64,000 nucleotides of DNA from contig NZ_CP051666.1 of NCBI RefSeq assembly GCF_012848475.1, forward strand, positions 643,501 to 707,500, given 5' to 3'. Shown here piece after piece: positions 26,364 through 35,447 of the stretch. Position 1 is the first letter of the stretch; every line of letters starts with the position of its first letter. A program made the position numbers and the translations under genes. Source of the stretch: Marinobacterium sp. LSUCC0821 (GTDB lineage: Bacteria; Pseudomonadota; Gammaproteobacteria; Pseudomonadales; Balneatricaceae). The notes under the pieces were generated by a model that searched no databases, had not been told where the DNA came from, and saw only the letters and a program-made list of their open reading frames with translations.

Positions 26364-28193
26364 TTATTCCAACCCTAAAAACCCACCCGTCTGATGCGCC
26401 CACAGCTGCGCATAGATTCCACCTGAAGCGAGAAGTTCTTTGTGACTGCCCTCTTCTACTATCTCACCTTGATCGATTACGATCAGGCGATCCATGGCTG
26501 CGATGGTAGATAGGCGGTGGGCGATAGCGATTACGGTTTTACCTTCCATTAACTGATAGAGGCTCTGTTGAATAGCAGCTTCTACTTCAGAATCTAGGGC
26601 CGATGTCGCTTCGTCTAGCACCAGTATTGGCGCATCTTTAAGAAGCACACGAGCAATCGCGATACGCTGACGCTGGCCACCAGAAAGCTTAACGCCGCGC
26701 TCGCCAACTTGGGCATCTAAACCGCGATTACCATCTGGGTCTGTAAGTTGTTCAATAAAGCTATCTGCCTGTGCCTGTTTTAGCGCAGCAAGAAGCTCGG
26801 CTTCTGTGGCATCAGGGCGGCCATAAAGGATGTTTTCTCGAATTGAGCGGTGCAGCAGCGAGGTATCCTGTGTCACCATCCCTATCTGTGCCCTCAAAGA
26901 ATCCTGAGTGACTTTTGATATATCGCAGTCATCAATGCTCACTTTACCTTGCTGCAGCTCATAGAAGCGAAGCAGAAGGTTAACAAGCGTTGATTTACCA
27001 GCACCCGACCTACCAACGATACCTACTTTCTCGCCAGGTTTAATTTGCAGGTTTAGAGACTTGAATACTGGGTTGTTCGCGTCATAAGCAAAAGAGACCC
27101 GGTCAAAGTGGATGGCACCTGCAGGTACTTCAATATCCTTAGCATCATCACTATCAGTGATGCCAATCGGTTTGGAGAGTGTGCGCATTCCATCAACGAC
27201 AGTACCGATGTTTTCAAACAGTGCGCTGATCTCCCACATAATCCAGTGAGAAATACCTGCAAGACGAAGCGAAAGACTCACTGCAATTGCTATTGCCCCA
27301 ACGGTTACAGCGCTTTCAGACCAGAGGTAAATTGAGACAGCCGCTGTGGAGAGCGTCAGCAAATAGTTGATCGTGTTAACTGAGGTATCAAATCCGGTAC
27401 CCATGCGCATCTGTCGATAGACGGTATCAAGGAAGATATTCATGCTCTCACGGGCATAATCAGATTCGCGATCAGTATGAGCAAAGAGCTTAACGGTGCT
27501 GATGTTGGTGTAGCTATCGACGATACGACCGGTCATTACAGATCGTCCATCCGCCTGCTCAGTCGCAATCTTCTTAAACTTAGGTACGAAAAAGAGCTGA
27601 ATGCCGATATAAGCCACAAGCCAAATCAGAAGCGGCAGCATCAATCGCCAGTCAGATTGTGCAACCAGCACCAACATAGAGATGAAATAGACAGCCACAT
27701 AGACCATCACATCCAGAAGCTTCATCACGGTTTCTCGAACCGCCAGAGAGGTCTGCATCACTTTTGTTGCAATACGACCAGCAAAGTCATTTTGATAGAA
27801 GCTTAGGCTCTGTTTAAGTAGGTAGCGATGCGCTAGCCAGCGAATCGACATCGGGTAGTTGCCTAGCAGTGTCTGATGCATGATCAGTGAATGAAATAGC
27901 GAAAGCGCAGGAAAGACAATTAACAGTATGGCAGCCATTAGCCAGAGAGAATCCCCCTTCTCCGCGAAAAGCTGATCAGGCTTGTAGATAGAGATCCAAT
28001 CGACAAGATCTCCCATGAAGGAGAATAGCAGAGCCTCAAGAATGGCTATGGTCGCAGTCGCAAGTGAGAGTAGCGCCAGAGGTACTTTAAAACCACGACT
28101 GTAATAGAGACAAAAAGCTAGCAGCGAGTTAGGCGGCTGAAGCTCTTTAGTTTCTGGGTAGGGATTGGTGAAACGTTCAAAAAGCTTAAACAC
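26364..28193 (-). CDS. ABC transporter, fused permease and ATP-binding protein (exporter type)
   Basis: 609 aa half-transporter. The N-terminal transmembrane domain has about six helices (residues 35-320). The nucleotide-binding domain (about 355-600) has Walker A GRSGAGKSTL, Q-loop MVTQDTSLL, signature LSGGQRQRIAIAR, Walker B ILVLDEATSALD and H-loop AIAHRLST. It probably homodimerises as a lipid or drug exporter; the substrate is unknown. GTG start with AAGGA upstream. It is divergent from the RutR-like regulator, with a RutR-type palindrome in between. Confidence 0.9.
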   Translation of the reverse strand: MFKLFERFTNPYPETKELQPPNSLLAFCLYYSRGFKVPLALLSLATATIAILEALLFSFMGDLVDWISIYKPDQLFAEKGDSLWLMAAILLIVFPALSLFHSLIMHQTLLGNYPMSIRWLAHRYLLKQSLSFYQNDFAGRIATKVMQTSLAVRETVMKLLDVMVYVAVYFISMLVLVAQSDWRLMLPLLIWLVAYIGIQLFFVPKFKKIATEQADGRSVMTGRIVDSYTNISTVKLFAHTDRESDYARESMNIFLDTVYRQMRMGTGFDTSVNTINYLLTLSTAAVSIYLWSESAVTVGAIAIAVSLSLRLAGISHWIMWEISALFENIGTVVDGMRTLSKPIGITDSDDAKDIEVPAGAIHFDRVSFAYDANNPVFKSLNLQIKPGEKVGIVGRSGAGKSTLVNLLLRFYELQQGKVSIDDCDISKVTQDSLRAQIGMVTQDTSLLHRSIRENILYGRPDATEAELLAALKQAQADSFIEQLTDPDGNRGLDAQVGERGVKLSGGQRQRIAIARVLLKDAPILVLDEATSALDSEVEAAIQQSLYQLMEGKTVIAIAHRLSTIAAMDRLIVIDQGEIVEEGSHKELLASGGIYAQLWAHQTGGFLGLE

Positions 28194-28257
28194 AGCCTGT
28201 CCTTGTATATATCGCTACAGATTTGATCTCGGCATGGAAATTGAGTGAGTTAAAAAC

Positions 28258-28273
28258 TTGACCAAATGCCCAA
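28258..28273. promoter_or_regulatory. candidate RutR-type operator
   Basis: TTGACCA-AA-TGCCCAA matches the RutR palindrome TTGACCA-NN-TGGTCAA at 12 of 14 positions. It lies between the ABC exporter and the RutR-like TetR gene, 85 bp before the latter's start, so it could be the autoregulatory site. A second candidate lies at 36890-36905. Confidence 0.45.
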
Positions 28274-28357
28274 TAAAGTTAGAGTAGTCATTATCGTATG
28301 AGATGAGTGCTGTACTCAACTCAATTCACCCCGTTTATGCTTTCAGGGAAAGATTTA

Positions 28358-28981
28358 ATGAAACAGGAACCACAGGGCGGCGCTATTCGCGCTAGAAACC
28401 GTGATCTGATCATTCAGGCAGCCATCCAAGAGTTTGCAGCAAAAGGCTTTCGTGGCACCACCGTTCAGTCGATTGCTGATCGAGCTGAACTGCCAAAACC
28501 CAATGTCCACTACTACTTCGGTAACAAAGAGGCGCTCTATCAAGAGGTGCTCGCTAACATCATGTCGTTGTGGGATGGCTCGCTAGATGAGCTTAACGCG
28601 GACGATGATCCAAGCTTATTTATAGCTGAATATATCGAGCGTAAAGTACTGTTTTCTAAAGAGAACCCGGAAGCTTCCCGCATCTTTGCAGCGGAGATTT
28701 TAAATGGTGCTCCACATATGAAAGCGCAGTTTGGTAAGCGCTACCATGAGTGGTTTATAGGACGCAGCGAGATATTCAAAACCTGGCAAACAGCAGGAAA
28801 AATTAATGCGTCAGTAAGTCCAGAGCACTTACTATTTATCATCTGGGCTGCAACGCAGCACTACGCTGATTATGAGTATCAGGTTAAAGCAGCCTTGGGC
28901 GTACGCAAAATTTCGCAGGATCAGTTCCAACGAGCGATCGACACACTAACCCACATCGTTCTGGCTGGAATTAAACCCTAA
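28358..28981 (+). CDS. TetR family regulator, RutR-like
   Basis: 207 aa from the ATG at 28358, which follows an AGGGAAAG site; the longer reading from 28307 is unlikely. The TetR helix-turn-helix spans about residues 15-60 (TTVQSIADRAELPKPNVHYYF), reported here in the family's usual order, followed by a YcdC/RutR-type C-terminal domain (IFAAEILNGAPHM, WAATQHYADYEYQV). RutR responds to uracil/thymine and controls pyrimidine and purine catabolism. Here the neighbouring genes degrade purines, which suggests control of that cluster. Confidence 0.85.
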   Translation: MKQEPQGGAIRARNRDLIIQAAIQEFAAKGFRGTTVQSIADRAELPKPNVHYYFGNKEALYQEVLANIMSLWDGSLDELNADDDPSLFIAEYIERKVLFSKENPEASRIFAAEILNGAPHMKAQFGKRYHEWFIGRSEIFKTWQTAGKINASVSPEHLLFIIWAATQHYADYEYQVKAALGVRKISQDQFQRAIDTLTHIVLAGIKP

Positions 28982-29075
28982 TTCAGGTTGGTTTAATCGA
29001 GTGCTGGCGAAATAGGCATACAGAACACGGGTTCTTTTCATAAGTTCTTTTTAGAGTCTCTTTTTAGAGGTAAGT

Positions 29076-29735
29076 ATGCGAATTCTACTGGTAGAAGATG
29101 AAACTGGTTTGGCGAATGCCCTTTCCGAGCACCTAGAGCTGCAGGGTATGGCTGTTGATGCCTTTGATCAACTGCGCCAGGCTGAGCTCGCTATCCGCAC
29201 AACTGAATATGATATTGTCCTGCTCGATCTGCAGCTTGTCGATGGTGATGCTATTCCTTGGCTTAAAAAGCGTCGTCAGGTGGGTTTGGTTACACCAGTT
29301 ATTGTTTTAACGGCTCGAGACCAGATATCTGATCGTATAGCGGGGCTTGATGCTGGCGCTGATGATTATGTGATTAAACCCTATGACCTTGATGAGGTGA
29401 GCGCCCGAATTCAGGCGGTCACACGTCGAGGTGCAGGGTTGGCAACTAACGCAGTAACCTATGGTCGCGTTACCGCTGATCTGCAGAAGCGCTCTCTTGA
29501 GATCGATGGTGAATTGATTGACCTAACCGCTCGTGAGTGGAGTATTTTGGAGACGCTGATTAAGCGCCCTGGCCATGTGGTGAGTAAAGAGCAGATTGAA
29601 GATCGCCTTTACGCCTTTGGGCATGAGGTTGAGAGCAACACCGTTGAGGTTTATATAAGCCGTCTTCGCAAAAAGATGGGTAAAGATCTTATCAAAACAG
29701 CGCGTGGCCTAGGTTATCGCCTAGAGGCCGAATAA
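29076..29735 (+). CDS. OmpR/PhoB-family response regulator
   Basis: 219 aa with a receiver (phospho-acceptor D51 in LLDLQLVDGD, conserved T near ILTARD and K in YVIKPYD) and a winged-helix DNA-binding domain (about 125-219, ending LIKTARGLGYRLE). It lies 3 bp before the cognate kinase. The type resembles QseB/TctD systems. The proximity to purine genes is suggestive only. Confidence 0.92.
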   Translation: MRILLVEDETGLANALSEHLELQGMAVDAFDQLRQAELAIRTTEYDIVLLDLQLVDGDAIPWLKKRRQVGLVTPVIVLTARDQISDRIAGLDAGADDYVIKPYDLDEVSARIQAVTRRGAGLATNAVTYGRVTADLQKRSLEIDGELIDLTAREWSILETLIKRPGHVVSKEQIEDRLYAFGHEVESNTVEVYISRLRKKMGKDLIKTARGLGYRLEAE

Positions 29736-29738
29736 ATA

Positions 29739-31100
29739 GTGCGTCTACAACCGAAAACGCTTGCTGCACAGCTAGGTGTTCAAATTGCCATCAGCCTCGT
29801 GATGGTTTGGGTTTTGGCTACCGGTCTTGCGCTATGGGTTCTGATCAAAGAGCTCAACTCATCTTACGATCAGGGTTTAAAAGAGACTGCGCAGCGTATC
29901 TTACCTCTGGCCATCAGTGACTATCGCCTAAACCAATTTGGCCTACTTGATCTACGCCCCGAGCTTAGTCTTCTAAACTCTCTAACCCTAGGTATTGGAC
30001 CTCGCATATTGGGGGACCAGCCTGAATATCTGATGTATCAACTTCGAGATAGACAGGGTCGTGTGTTGGTTCGCTCAAATAATGCACCCGCTGCACCCAT
30101 GCTTGAGGATATGTCCTTGGGCTTTACACATGTAGCCAACTACTCAATCTACACAGCCACAACGATGGATGGTCGATACTTTATCCAGGTTGCAGAGACC
30201 ACAGAGCACCGCTACGGCGTACTGTTTGATACTGCCCTGCTCTTTTTAATGGTCTTTGTAATTGCACTGCCACTGAGCGTTTTGCTGGTCTACCTTGCCG
30301 TTCGCAAGCGTCTCAATCCGATACAAAGTTTCTCGCGCGCCGTGGCTCAACGCCATGGCAATAACCTAGTATCAATTGAGCAGCGCGATCTTCCGGATGA
30401 CTTCATCGAAGTGCAAGAGGCCACCAACGCCCTGCTAGAGCGCCTCAGAGGTGCGTTAGCCGCAGAGCGTGAGTTTGCCGCCAATAGTGCACATGAGCTG
30501 CGTACCCCGCTTGCAGTTGCCTCTGTGCAGATTCAGCGTCTGCGCCATGAGTTAGGCGATTCTGATCAAGCAGAACGTCTGCACACTGTAGAGCAGAGTC
30601 TTAGCCGCTTAACACGTCTAATCGATAAGTTACTGCAGTTGGCTCGCGCTGAGTCCGTATCGCTCTACACCGGAGAGCCCACCGATATTCGTATGATCGC
30701 CACCATGGTTGCCCGCGAATTAAATCCAGAGGGTCATCGTGTCGAACTGATCGGAGCTGGAGCTAAACTGTCAATCGACCCTGATGCAATTGCTGTCGTG
30801 CTCTCAAACCTAATTGAGAACGCCCTAAAATATGCGCCTGATGAGAGTCCGGTAATTGTGAACCTAGAAGAGAATGGTCAGTTCAGTGTTGCTAACTTAG
30901 CCCCTGACCTCTCAGAGTCGGATCTTAAAACCTTACAACAGCGTTTTGTTCGTGGTTCGCAGCGTTCGAAACCCGGTAGCGGTCTAGGTTTGGCTATTGT
31001 GGGGACAATGGTTGAGCAGCTTCAGGGTGTTCTTGAGTTGAAACTTCAAGGTAAAGGGCGTGGCCAACGCTTGGTTGTGATTGTATCGCTTACTCAGTGA
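29739..31100 (+). CDS. membrane sensor histidine kinase
   Basis: 453 aa, GTG start 3 bp after the response regulator. Two membrane helices (about 15-40 and 165-190) flank a periplasmic sensor of about 125 residues. HAMP-like linker, HisKA with SAHELRTPLAV, HATPase with NLIENALKYAP, a degenerate D box and GSGLGLAIV. The arrangement is that of the QseC/TctE group. The 3' end overlaps guaD (convergent) by 11 bp. Confidence 0.9.
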   Translation: MRLQPKTLAAQLGVQIAISLVMVWVLATGLALWVLIKELNSSYDQGLKETAQRILPLAISDYRLNQFGLLDLRPELSLLNSLTLGIGPRILGDQPEYLMYQLRDRQGRVLVRSNNAPAAPMLEDMSLGFTHVANYSIYTATTMDGRYFIQVAETTEHRYGVLFDTALLFLMVFVIALPLSVLLVYLAVRKRLNPIQSFSRAVAQRHGNNLVSIEQRDLPDDFIEVQEATNALLERLRGALAAEREFAANSAHELRTPLAVASVQIQRLRHELGDSDQAERLHTVEQSLSRLTRLIDKLLQLARAESVSLYTGEPTDIRMIATMVARELNPEGHRVELIGAGAKLSIDPDAIAVVLSNLIENALKYAPDESPVIVNLEENGQFSVANLAPDLSESDLKTLQQRFVRGSQRSKPGSGLGLAIVGTMVEQLQGVLELKLQGKGRGQRLVVIVSLTQ

Positions 31101-32394
31101 TCGCGGACTTTCGTGTCGGCTCACCTAAGATGTAAGTTTCCGCTACAGCACGGTCATCACCCAAGATCATCAACGAAAACAGCGTATCTTCAATCGACTC
31201 TGACTGTTTAGTACGCTCACTTAGAATGGCCGTTGCATTCAGGTTTATACGCAATATATCTGCCTCTTTACCCACTTCAATCGAACCGATCTTATCCTGA
31301 TAATGCAGTGCCTCTGCGCCGGCCAATGTAGCAAGATAGAGCGCATCCATAGCGCCTAACGATGCACCCTGTAGTTGCTGAACCTTGTAAGCATCCGATT
31401 GGGTGGTGAATTGCGACAGAGAAGTGCCAGCGCCAACGTCTGTGCCCAGAGTAACTCGTACTCCAGTCTCACGTATCGCTTTAAGCGGAAACAGGCCAGA
31501 ACCCAAAAATAGGTTTGAAGATGGGCAGTGGCAGATCGTCGCATCACACTGGTGCATACGTTCAAGATCCTGCTTATCGAGATGAATACCATGCGCAAAA
31601 ACGCTGCGATCCGTAACAAGACCAAAATGGTCATAGACATCAAGGTAGCTACGTTGCGCTGGGAATAGCTCACTAACCCATTCACACTCGGCACGGTTCT
31701 CAGCCAAATGGGTGTGAAGATAGGTACTGGGATACTTTTTAAGAAGGTCGCCCGCAAGCTCTAGTTGCTGCTCTGTTGATGTTGGGGCAAAACGCGGAGT
31801 TATTGCATAACCTAAGCGACCTTTGCCTTGCCAGCGCTCGATTAATGCCTGGGATGCATCATAACTGCCCTGTGCATCGTCGAGAATCTGGTCTGGGGCG
31901 TTACGGTCCATCAACACCTTGCCGGTTACCATACGCAAATTACGCGCATACGCCGCTTCGTAGAAGGCATCAACTGATTCACTGCTCGATGTTGCAAAAA
32001 CAAGTGCTGTGGTTGTCCCCTGCTTTAACAACTGCTCTAAAAACCACTCAGCCTTCTCGCTGGCATAGGTTTTATCGCGATACTTGAGCTCAGTTGGAAA
32101 GGTGTATCGGTTTAGCCAGTCTAGGAGTTGCTCGCCATGGGCTCCGATCATCTCAAGTTGGGGATAATGAACATGAAGGTCAATCATTCCTGGGATGATC
32201 AGTTGGTCCGGAAAGTGTTCAACCGGAATATCTGCTGGAATAGTAGCCTTTAAATCAGTAAAGCTACCAACCTGACTGATAATGCCATCGCTGATGACAA
32301 TCACTCCATCTGAAAGATAGAACCAACCACTCTCTCCCTGCGGCTTAGCTGTACAGGAGAGTATCTGGGCGCGAAGTATACGGTTTCGGCTCAA
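31090..32394 (-). CDS. guaD: guanine deaminase
   Basis: 434 aa amidohydrolase that converts guanine to xanthine. Metal ligands are in DLHVHYPQ, HTHLAEN and HGIHLD, and the catalytic aspartate is in GTDVGAGTSL. Downstream member of the xdhA-xdhB-xdhC-guaD unit; its TTG start overlaps the region just after the xdhC stop (2 bp gap), with AGGATAAG as ribosome binding site. Product xanthine is the substrate of the adjoining dehydrogenase. Confidence 0.93.
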   Translation of the reverse strand: MSRNRILRAQILSCTAKPQGESGWFYLSDGVIVISDGIISQVGSFTDLKATIPADIPVEHFPDQLIIPGMIDLHVHYPQLEMIGAHGEQLLDWLNRYTFPTELKYRDKTYASEKAEWFLEQLLKQGTTTALVFATSSSESVDAFYEAAYARNLRMVTGKVLMDRNAPDQILDDAQGSYDASQALIERWQGKGRLGYAITPRFAPTSTEQQLELAGDLLKKYPSTYLHTHLAENRAECEWVSELFPAQRSYLDVYDHFGLVTDRSVFAHGIHLDKQDLERMHQCDATICHCPSSNLFLGSGLFPLKAIRETGVRVTLGTDVGAGTSLSQFTTQSDAYKVQQLQGASLGAMDALYLATLAGAEALHYQDKIGSIEVGKEADILRINLNATAILSERTKQSESIEDTLFSLMILGDDRAVAETYILGEPTRKSAITE

Positions 32395-32396
32395 GC

Positions 32397-33167
32397 TTAC
32401 TTATCCTGCTGTAGTCGTTGCATGAGATCGGCGGTTACTGAAATAGCGATTTCAATCGGTAACTTGGTATGCAGACCCGAAAGTCCAATAGGCGCATGAA
32501 CACTATTGATCAAAGCCTCATCAATACCGCGCTGCTGCATCCGCTGTTTAAACTTAAGCACCTTAGTATCTGAACCAATCATGCCGAGATATTCGGGCTT
32601 TGTGTTGGCAAATGCTGCTAAAAGTAGTTCCATGTCTAAATTGTGATTGTGGGTCATGATAAGCACCCAAGCATCACTGGGTAGTGATGACGCAACATCC
32701 ACAGGGTCTCGTTCTATACGATTTACATTATCTGGTAACTGGCTTGGGAAGAGTTCATCACGGTCATCAATCCAGTGCACAGCGAACGAGAGTTGCGAAA
32801 TAAGGGGAACTAACGCTTTTGCAATATGGCCCGCGCCAAATAGATAGAGAGGCTTATGCGCAGCATTAAACACTTCAAAGAGAACTCGAACTTCACCACC
32901 ACAACACTGACCAAGGTTGCCTGCTAAGGTGTATTCAAGTTCATGTAAACCCGCGCTGCGCGTTACAAGTAGCTCGCGGGCATGTTCAATAGCTTGGTGT
33001 TCTAGATTACCGCCGCCTAGTGAGTCAAAAGTCTCCGTCTCCGTGACTAACATTTTAGCGCCAGATGAACGCGGACTTGAGCCTCGCTCACCTATCTGAG
33101 TCACCAATACAACCGGTTTACCCGCTTGTAAAAGTTTCGCAAGGCGTGCGCTCCAGACATCACTCAT
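32397..33167 (-). CDS. xdhC: xanthine dehydrogenase accessory protein XdhC
   Basis: 256 aa. XdhC/CoxI family, which binds molybdenum cofactor and promotes its sulfuration and insertion into XdhB. The N-terminal domain has GSSPRSSGAKMLV and GGGNLEHQAIEHA, and the C-terminal Rossmann-type domain LYLFGAGHIAKAL and MIGSDTK. Position between xdhB and guaD with 2-3 bp gaps supports a single operon. Confidence 0.94.
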   Translation of the reverse strand: MSDVWSARLAKLLQAGKPVVLVTQIGERGSSPRSSGAKMLVTETETFDSLGGGNLEHQAIEHARELLVTRSAGLHELEYTLAGNLGQCCGGEVRVLFEVFNAAHKPLYLFGAGHIAKALVPLISQLSFAVHWIDDRDELFPSQLPDNVNRIERDPVDVASSLPSDAWVLIMTHNHNLDMELLLAAFANTKPEYLGMIGSDTKVLKFKQRMQQRGIDEALINSVHAPIGLSGLHTKLPIEIAISVTADLMQRLQQDK

Positions 33168-33170
33168 TGT

Positions 33171-35447
33171 TTAAATCCTTGTGGCGTAAATCGTGTTAAG
33201 TATCGCTTCAGGCGTTGCCGGTGCAGGCAAGCTCGGAGAGGTACGATAACCGCTTACACTAGAAATTGCATCGCGAATTGCACACCAGACCGATATTCCC
33301 AACATAAATGGTGGTTCACCCACCGCTTTCGAATGGAATACAGTCGCCTCTGAATTGGGCTCATTCATCAGCTCAATGTTGATCTGCTTGGGTCTATCGC
33401 TGATTGCCGGAATTTTATAAGTCGAGGCCCCCTGAGTTACTAAGCGACCCTGTGCATCCCACTTCAACTCTTCAGATGTAAGCCAGCCAGCACCCTGCAC
33501 AAAAGCTCCCTCGATCTGTCCGATATCTATAGCTGGGTTAAGCGATGCACCGGTATCGTGAATAATATCGACACGTTCAATTGTCGACACCCCAGTCAAC
33601 TGGTCTATAGTCACCTCAGAACAAGCAGCACCATAGGCGAAGTAGAGAAATGGATTCCCTGATGCTGTCTTATGGTCGTACCAGATCTTTGGCGTTTTAT
33701 AGAAACCAGTAGCCGAGAGCTGAATACGCTCCATGTACGCTGCCTTAATGAGCGCGGCAAAAGAGATCTCTCCCTCTGGCCAGCTCACCTTGTCCTCAGC
33801 AAACACCAGAGATTCAGCCTCAACACCCTCTTTTACGACCAGGTGGTCGATAAGACGCTGGCGTAATTCGATTGCCGCATTTTTTGCAGCCATTCCATTT
33901 AGATCGGTACCGCTACTGGCAGCCGTTGGTGAGGTGTTTGGAACCTTATCTGTGCGTGTGCTCGACATCTTAACCCGCTCAAGTGAGACCCCCAGTACAG
34001 CAGCTACTATCTGAGCAACTTTCGTGTATAAGCCCTGTCCCATCTCGGTACCAGCTTGGCTTACTAGAATTGAGCCGTCAGTGTAGATGTGAACCAAAAC
34101 ACCCGCTTGGTTGAGGTGTGTGGCGGTGAATGAGATACCGAATTTAACGGGTGTTAACGCAAGCCCTTTGAGGAAACGAGGTGCTTTAGAGTTGTATTCA
34201 GCTATCGCTTTACGGCGATTATCATAGTCACTAGATATACGAAGCTTAGCGACGAGTCGGCGTAACAACTCACCTTTCACAGGCTGGCCATAGACGGTCT
34301 TCTCATCTAAATAGAGGTTATCCATGCGTACATCTAGCGGATCTCGATTGACCGCTCTAGCTACATCATCGATTAGTGCCTCGGCAGTGATTACCCCCTG
34401 TGGGCCACCAAAACCACGGAAAGCGGTGTTTGAAACCTTATGTGTTTTCCAGCGTTCACCCAAGATGGTCATTGCAGGGAAATGGTAGGCATTGTCAGCA
34501 TGAAACATCGCTCTATCAACAATGGCATCACTCAAATCGGGTGAGCAACCACAGTCACCATGTACCTCAATATCAGCAGCTAATAACTTACCCTGGTTAT
34601 CAAAAGCTACTTCGTAACTGTTCTCAAATGGATGGCGTTTACCCGTCACTTGCATATCAATGCTACGCGGCAGGCGAAGTTTTACCGGACGTCCTGTTTT
34701 AACAGCTGCCATGGCGGCTAGGCAGGCCCATGCGGCTGCTTGAGACTCTTTACCGCCAAATGCACCACCCATACGCCGCACTTCAACAACAACCTGATGG
34801 AATGGAATATCCAGCACTTCAGCGATGAGTGTTTGTACCTCTGTCGGGTGTTGTGTTGAGCTCTGTACGATAACTCCGCCATCCTCGGTAGGTGTCGCTA
34901 ACGCTACCTGCCCCTCAAGGTAGAGATGCTCCTGTCCACCAACGACTAAAGTGTTTTTTAATTTCATCGGGGCACTTGCTAAAGCTGAATGTGCATCCCC
35001 TTTCGTCATTCGATGGGGTGGTCGTACACGCAACTGCTGTGCCTTGGCTTCGGTAATAGTCAGTACAGGCTCTTTTGATTCATAGGTTATGGATGCTTTT
35101 AAAGTGGCGGCACGAGCTGCGCGTTCCGTTTTTGCAAGTACGACCAAGATAGGCTGGCCATAAAATTGAATATCCGATTCAGTGAGAATTGGATCGCCCT
35201 TAAATATTGGGCCAACATCGGTGATGCCGGGAATATCAGATAGTCGCAGAAGCTCAACCACACCCGCGCTATCGCGAACTGCATCGGTGTTGATCGACTC
35301 AATGGATCCATGAGCGATCGTGCTTAAAACCAGGGCCGCATGCAAAGTACCATCAGGCGCTGGCAGGTCGTCGATATACTGGGCGCGCCCTGTAACATGC
35401 TGTAGAGCACTTTCGTGTGCAATCGATTTACCAATTGAAGAGCTCAT
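33171..35447 (-). CDS. xdhB: xanthine dehydrogenase molybdopterin-binding subunit
   Basis: 758 aa from the ATG at 35447, which has a strong GGAGGAG site and overlaps the xdhA stop as TGATG; the longer frame from 35471 lies inside xdhA. Molybdenum hydroxylase large subunit: AHESALQHVTGRAQYIDD-type start, GGAFGGKE loop, FRGFGGPQG, and catalytic glutamate in KAVGEPPFML. It hydroxylates hypoxanthine to xanthine and on to urate together with XdhA. Confidence 0.95.
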   Translation of the reverse strand: MSSSIGKSIAHESALQHVTGRAQYIDDLPAPDGTLHAALVLSTIAHGSIESINTDAVRDSAGVVELLRLSDIPGITDVGPIFKGDPILTESDIQFYGQPILVVLAKTERAARAATLKASITYESKEPVLTITEAKAQQLRVRPPHRMTKGDAHSALASAPMKLKNTLVVGGQEHLYLEGQVALATPTEDGGVIVQSSTQHPTEVQTLIAEVLDIPFHQVVVEVRRMGGAFGGKESQAAAWACLAAMAAVKTGRPVKLRLPRSIDMQVTGKRHPFENSYEVAFDNQGKLLAADIEVHGDCGCSPDLSDAIVDRAMFHADNAYHFPAMTILGERWKTHKVSNTAFRGFGGPQGVITAEALIDDVARAVNRDPLDVRMDNLYLDEKTVYGQPVKGELLRRLVAKLRISSDYDNRRKAIAEYNSKAPRFLKGLALTPVKFGISFTATHLNQAGVLVHIYTDGSILVSQAGTEMGQGLYTKVAQIVAAVLGVSLERVKMSSTRTDKVPNTSPTAASSGTDLNGMAAKNAAIELRQRLIDHLVVKEGVEAESLVFAEDKVSWPEGEISFAALIKAAYMERIQLSATGFYKTPKIWYDHKTASGNPFLYFAYGAACSEVTIDQLTGVSTIERVDIIHDTGASLNPAIDIGQIEGAFVQGAGWLTSEELKWDAQGRLVTQGASTYKIPAISDRPKQINIELMNEPNSEATVFHSKAVGEPPFMLGISVWCAIRDAISSVSGYRTSPSLPAPATPEAILNTIYATRI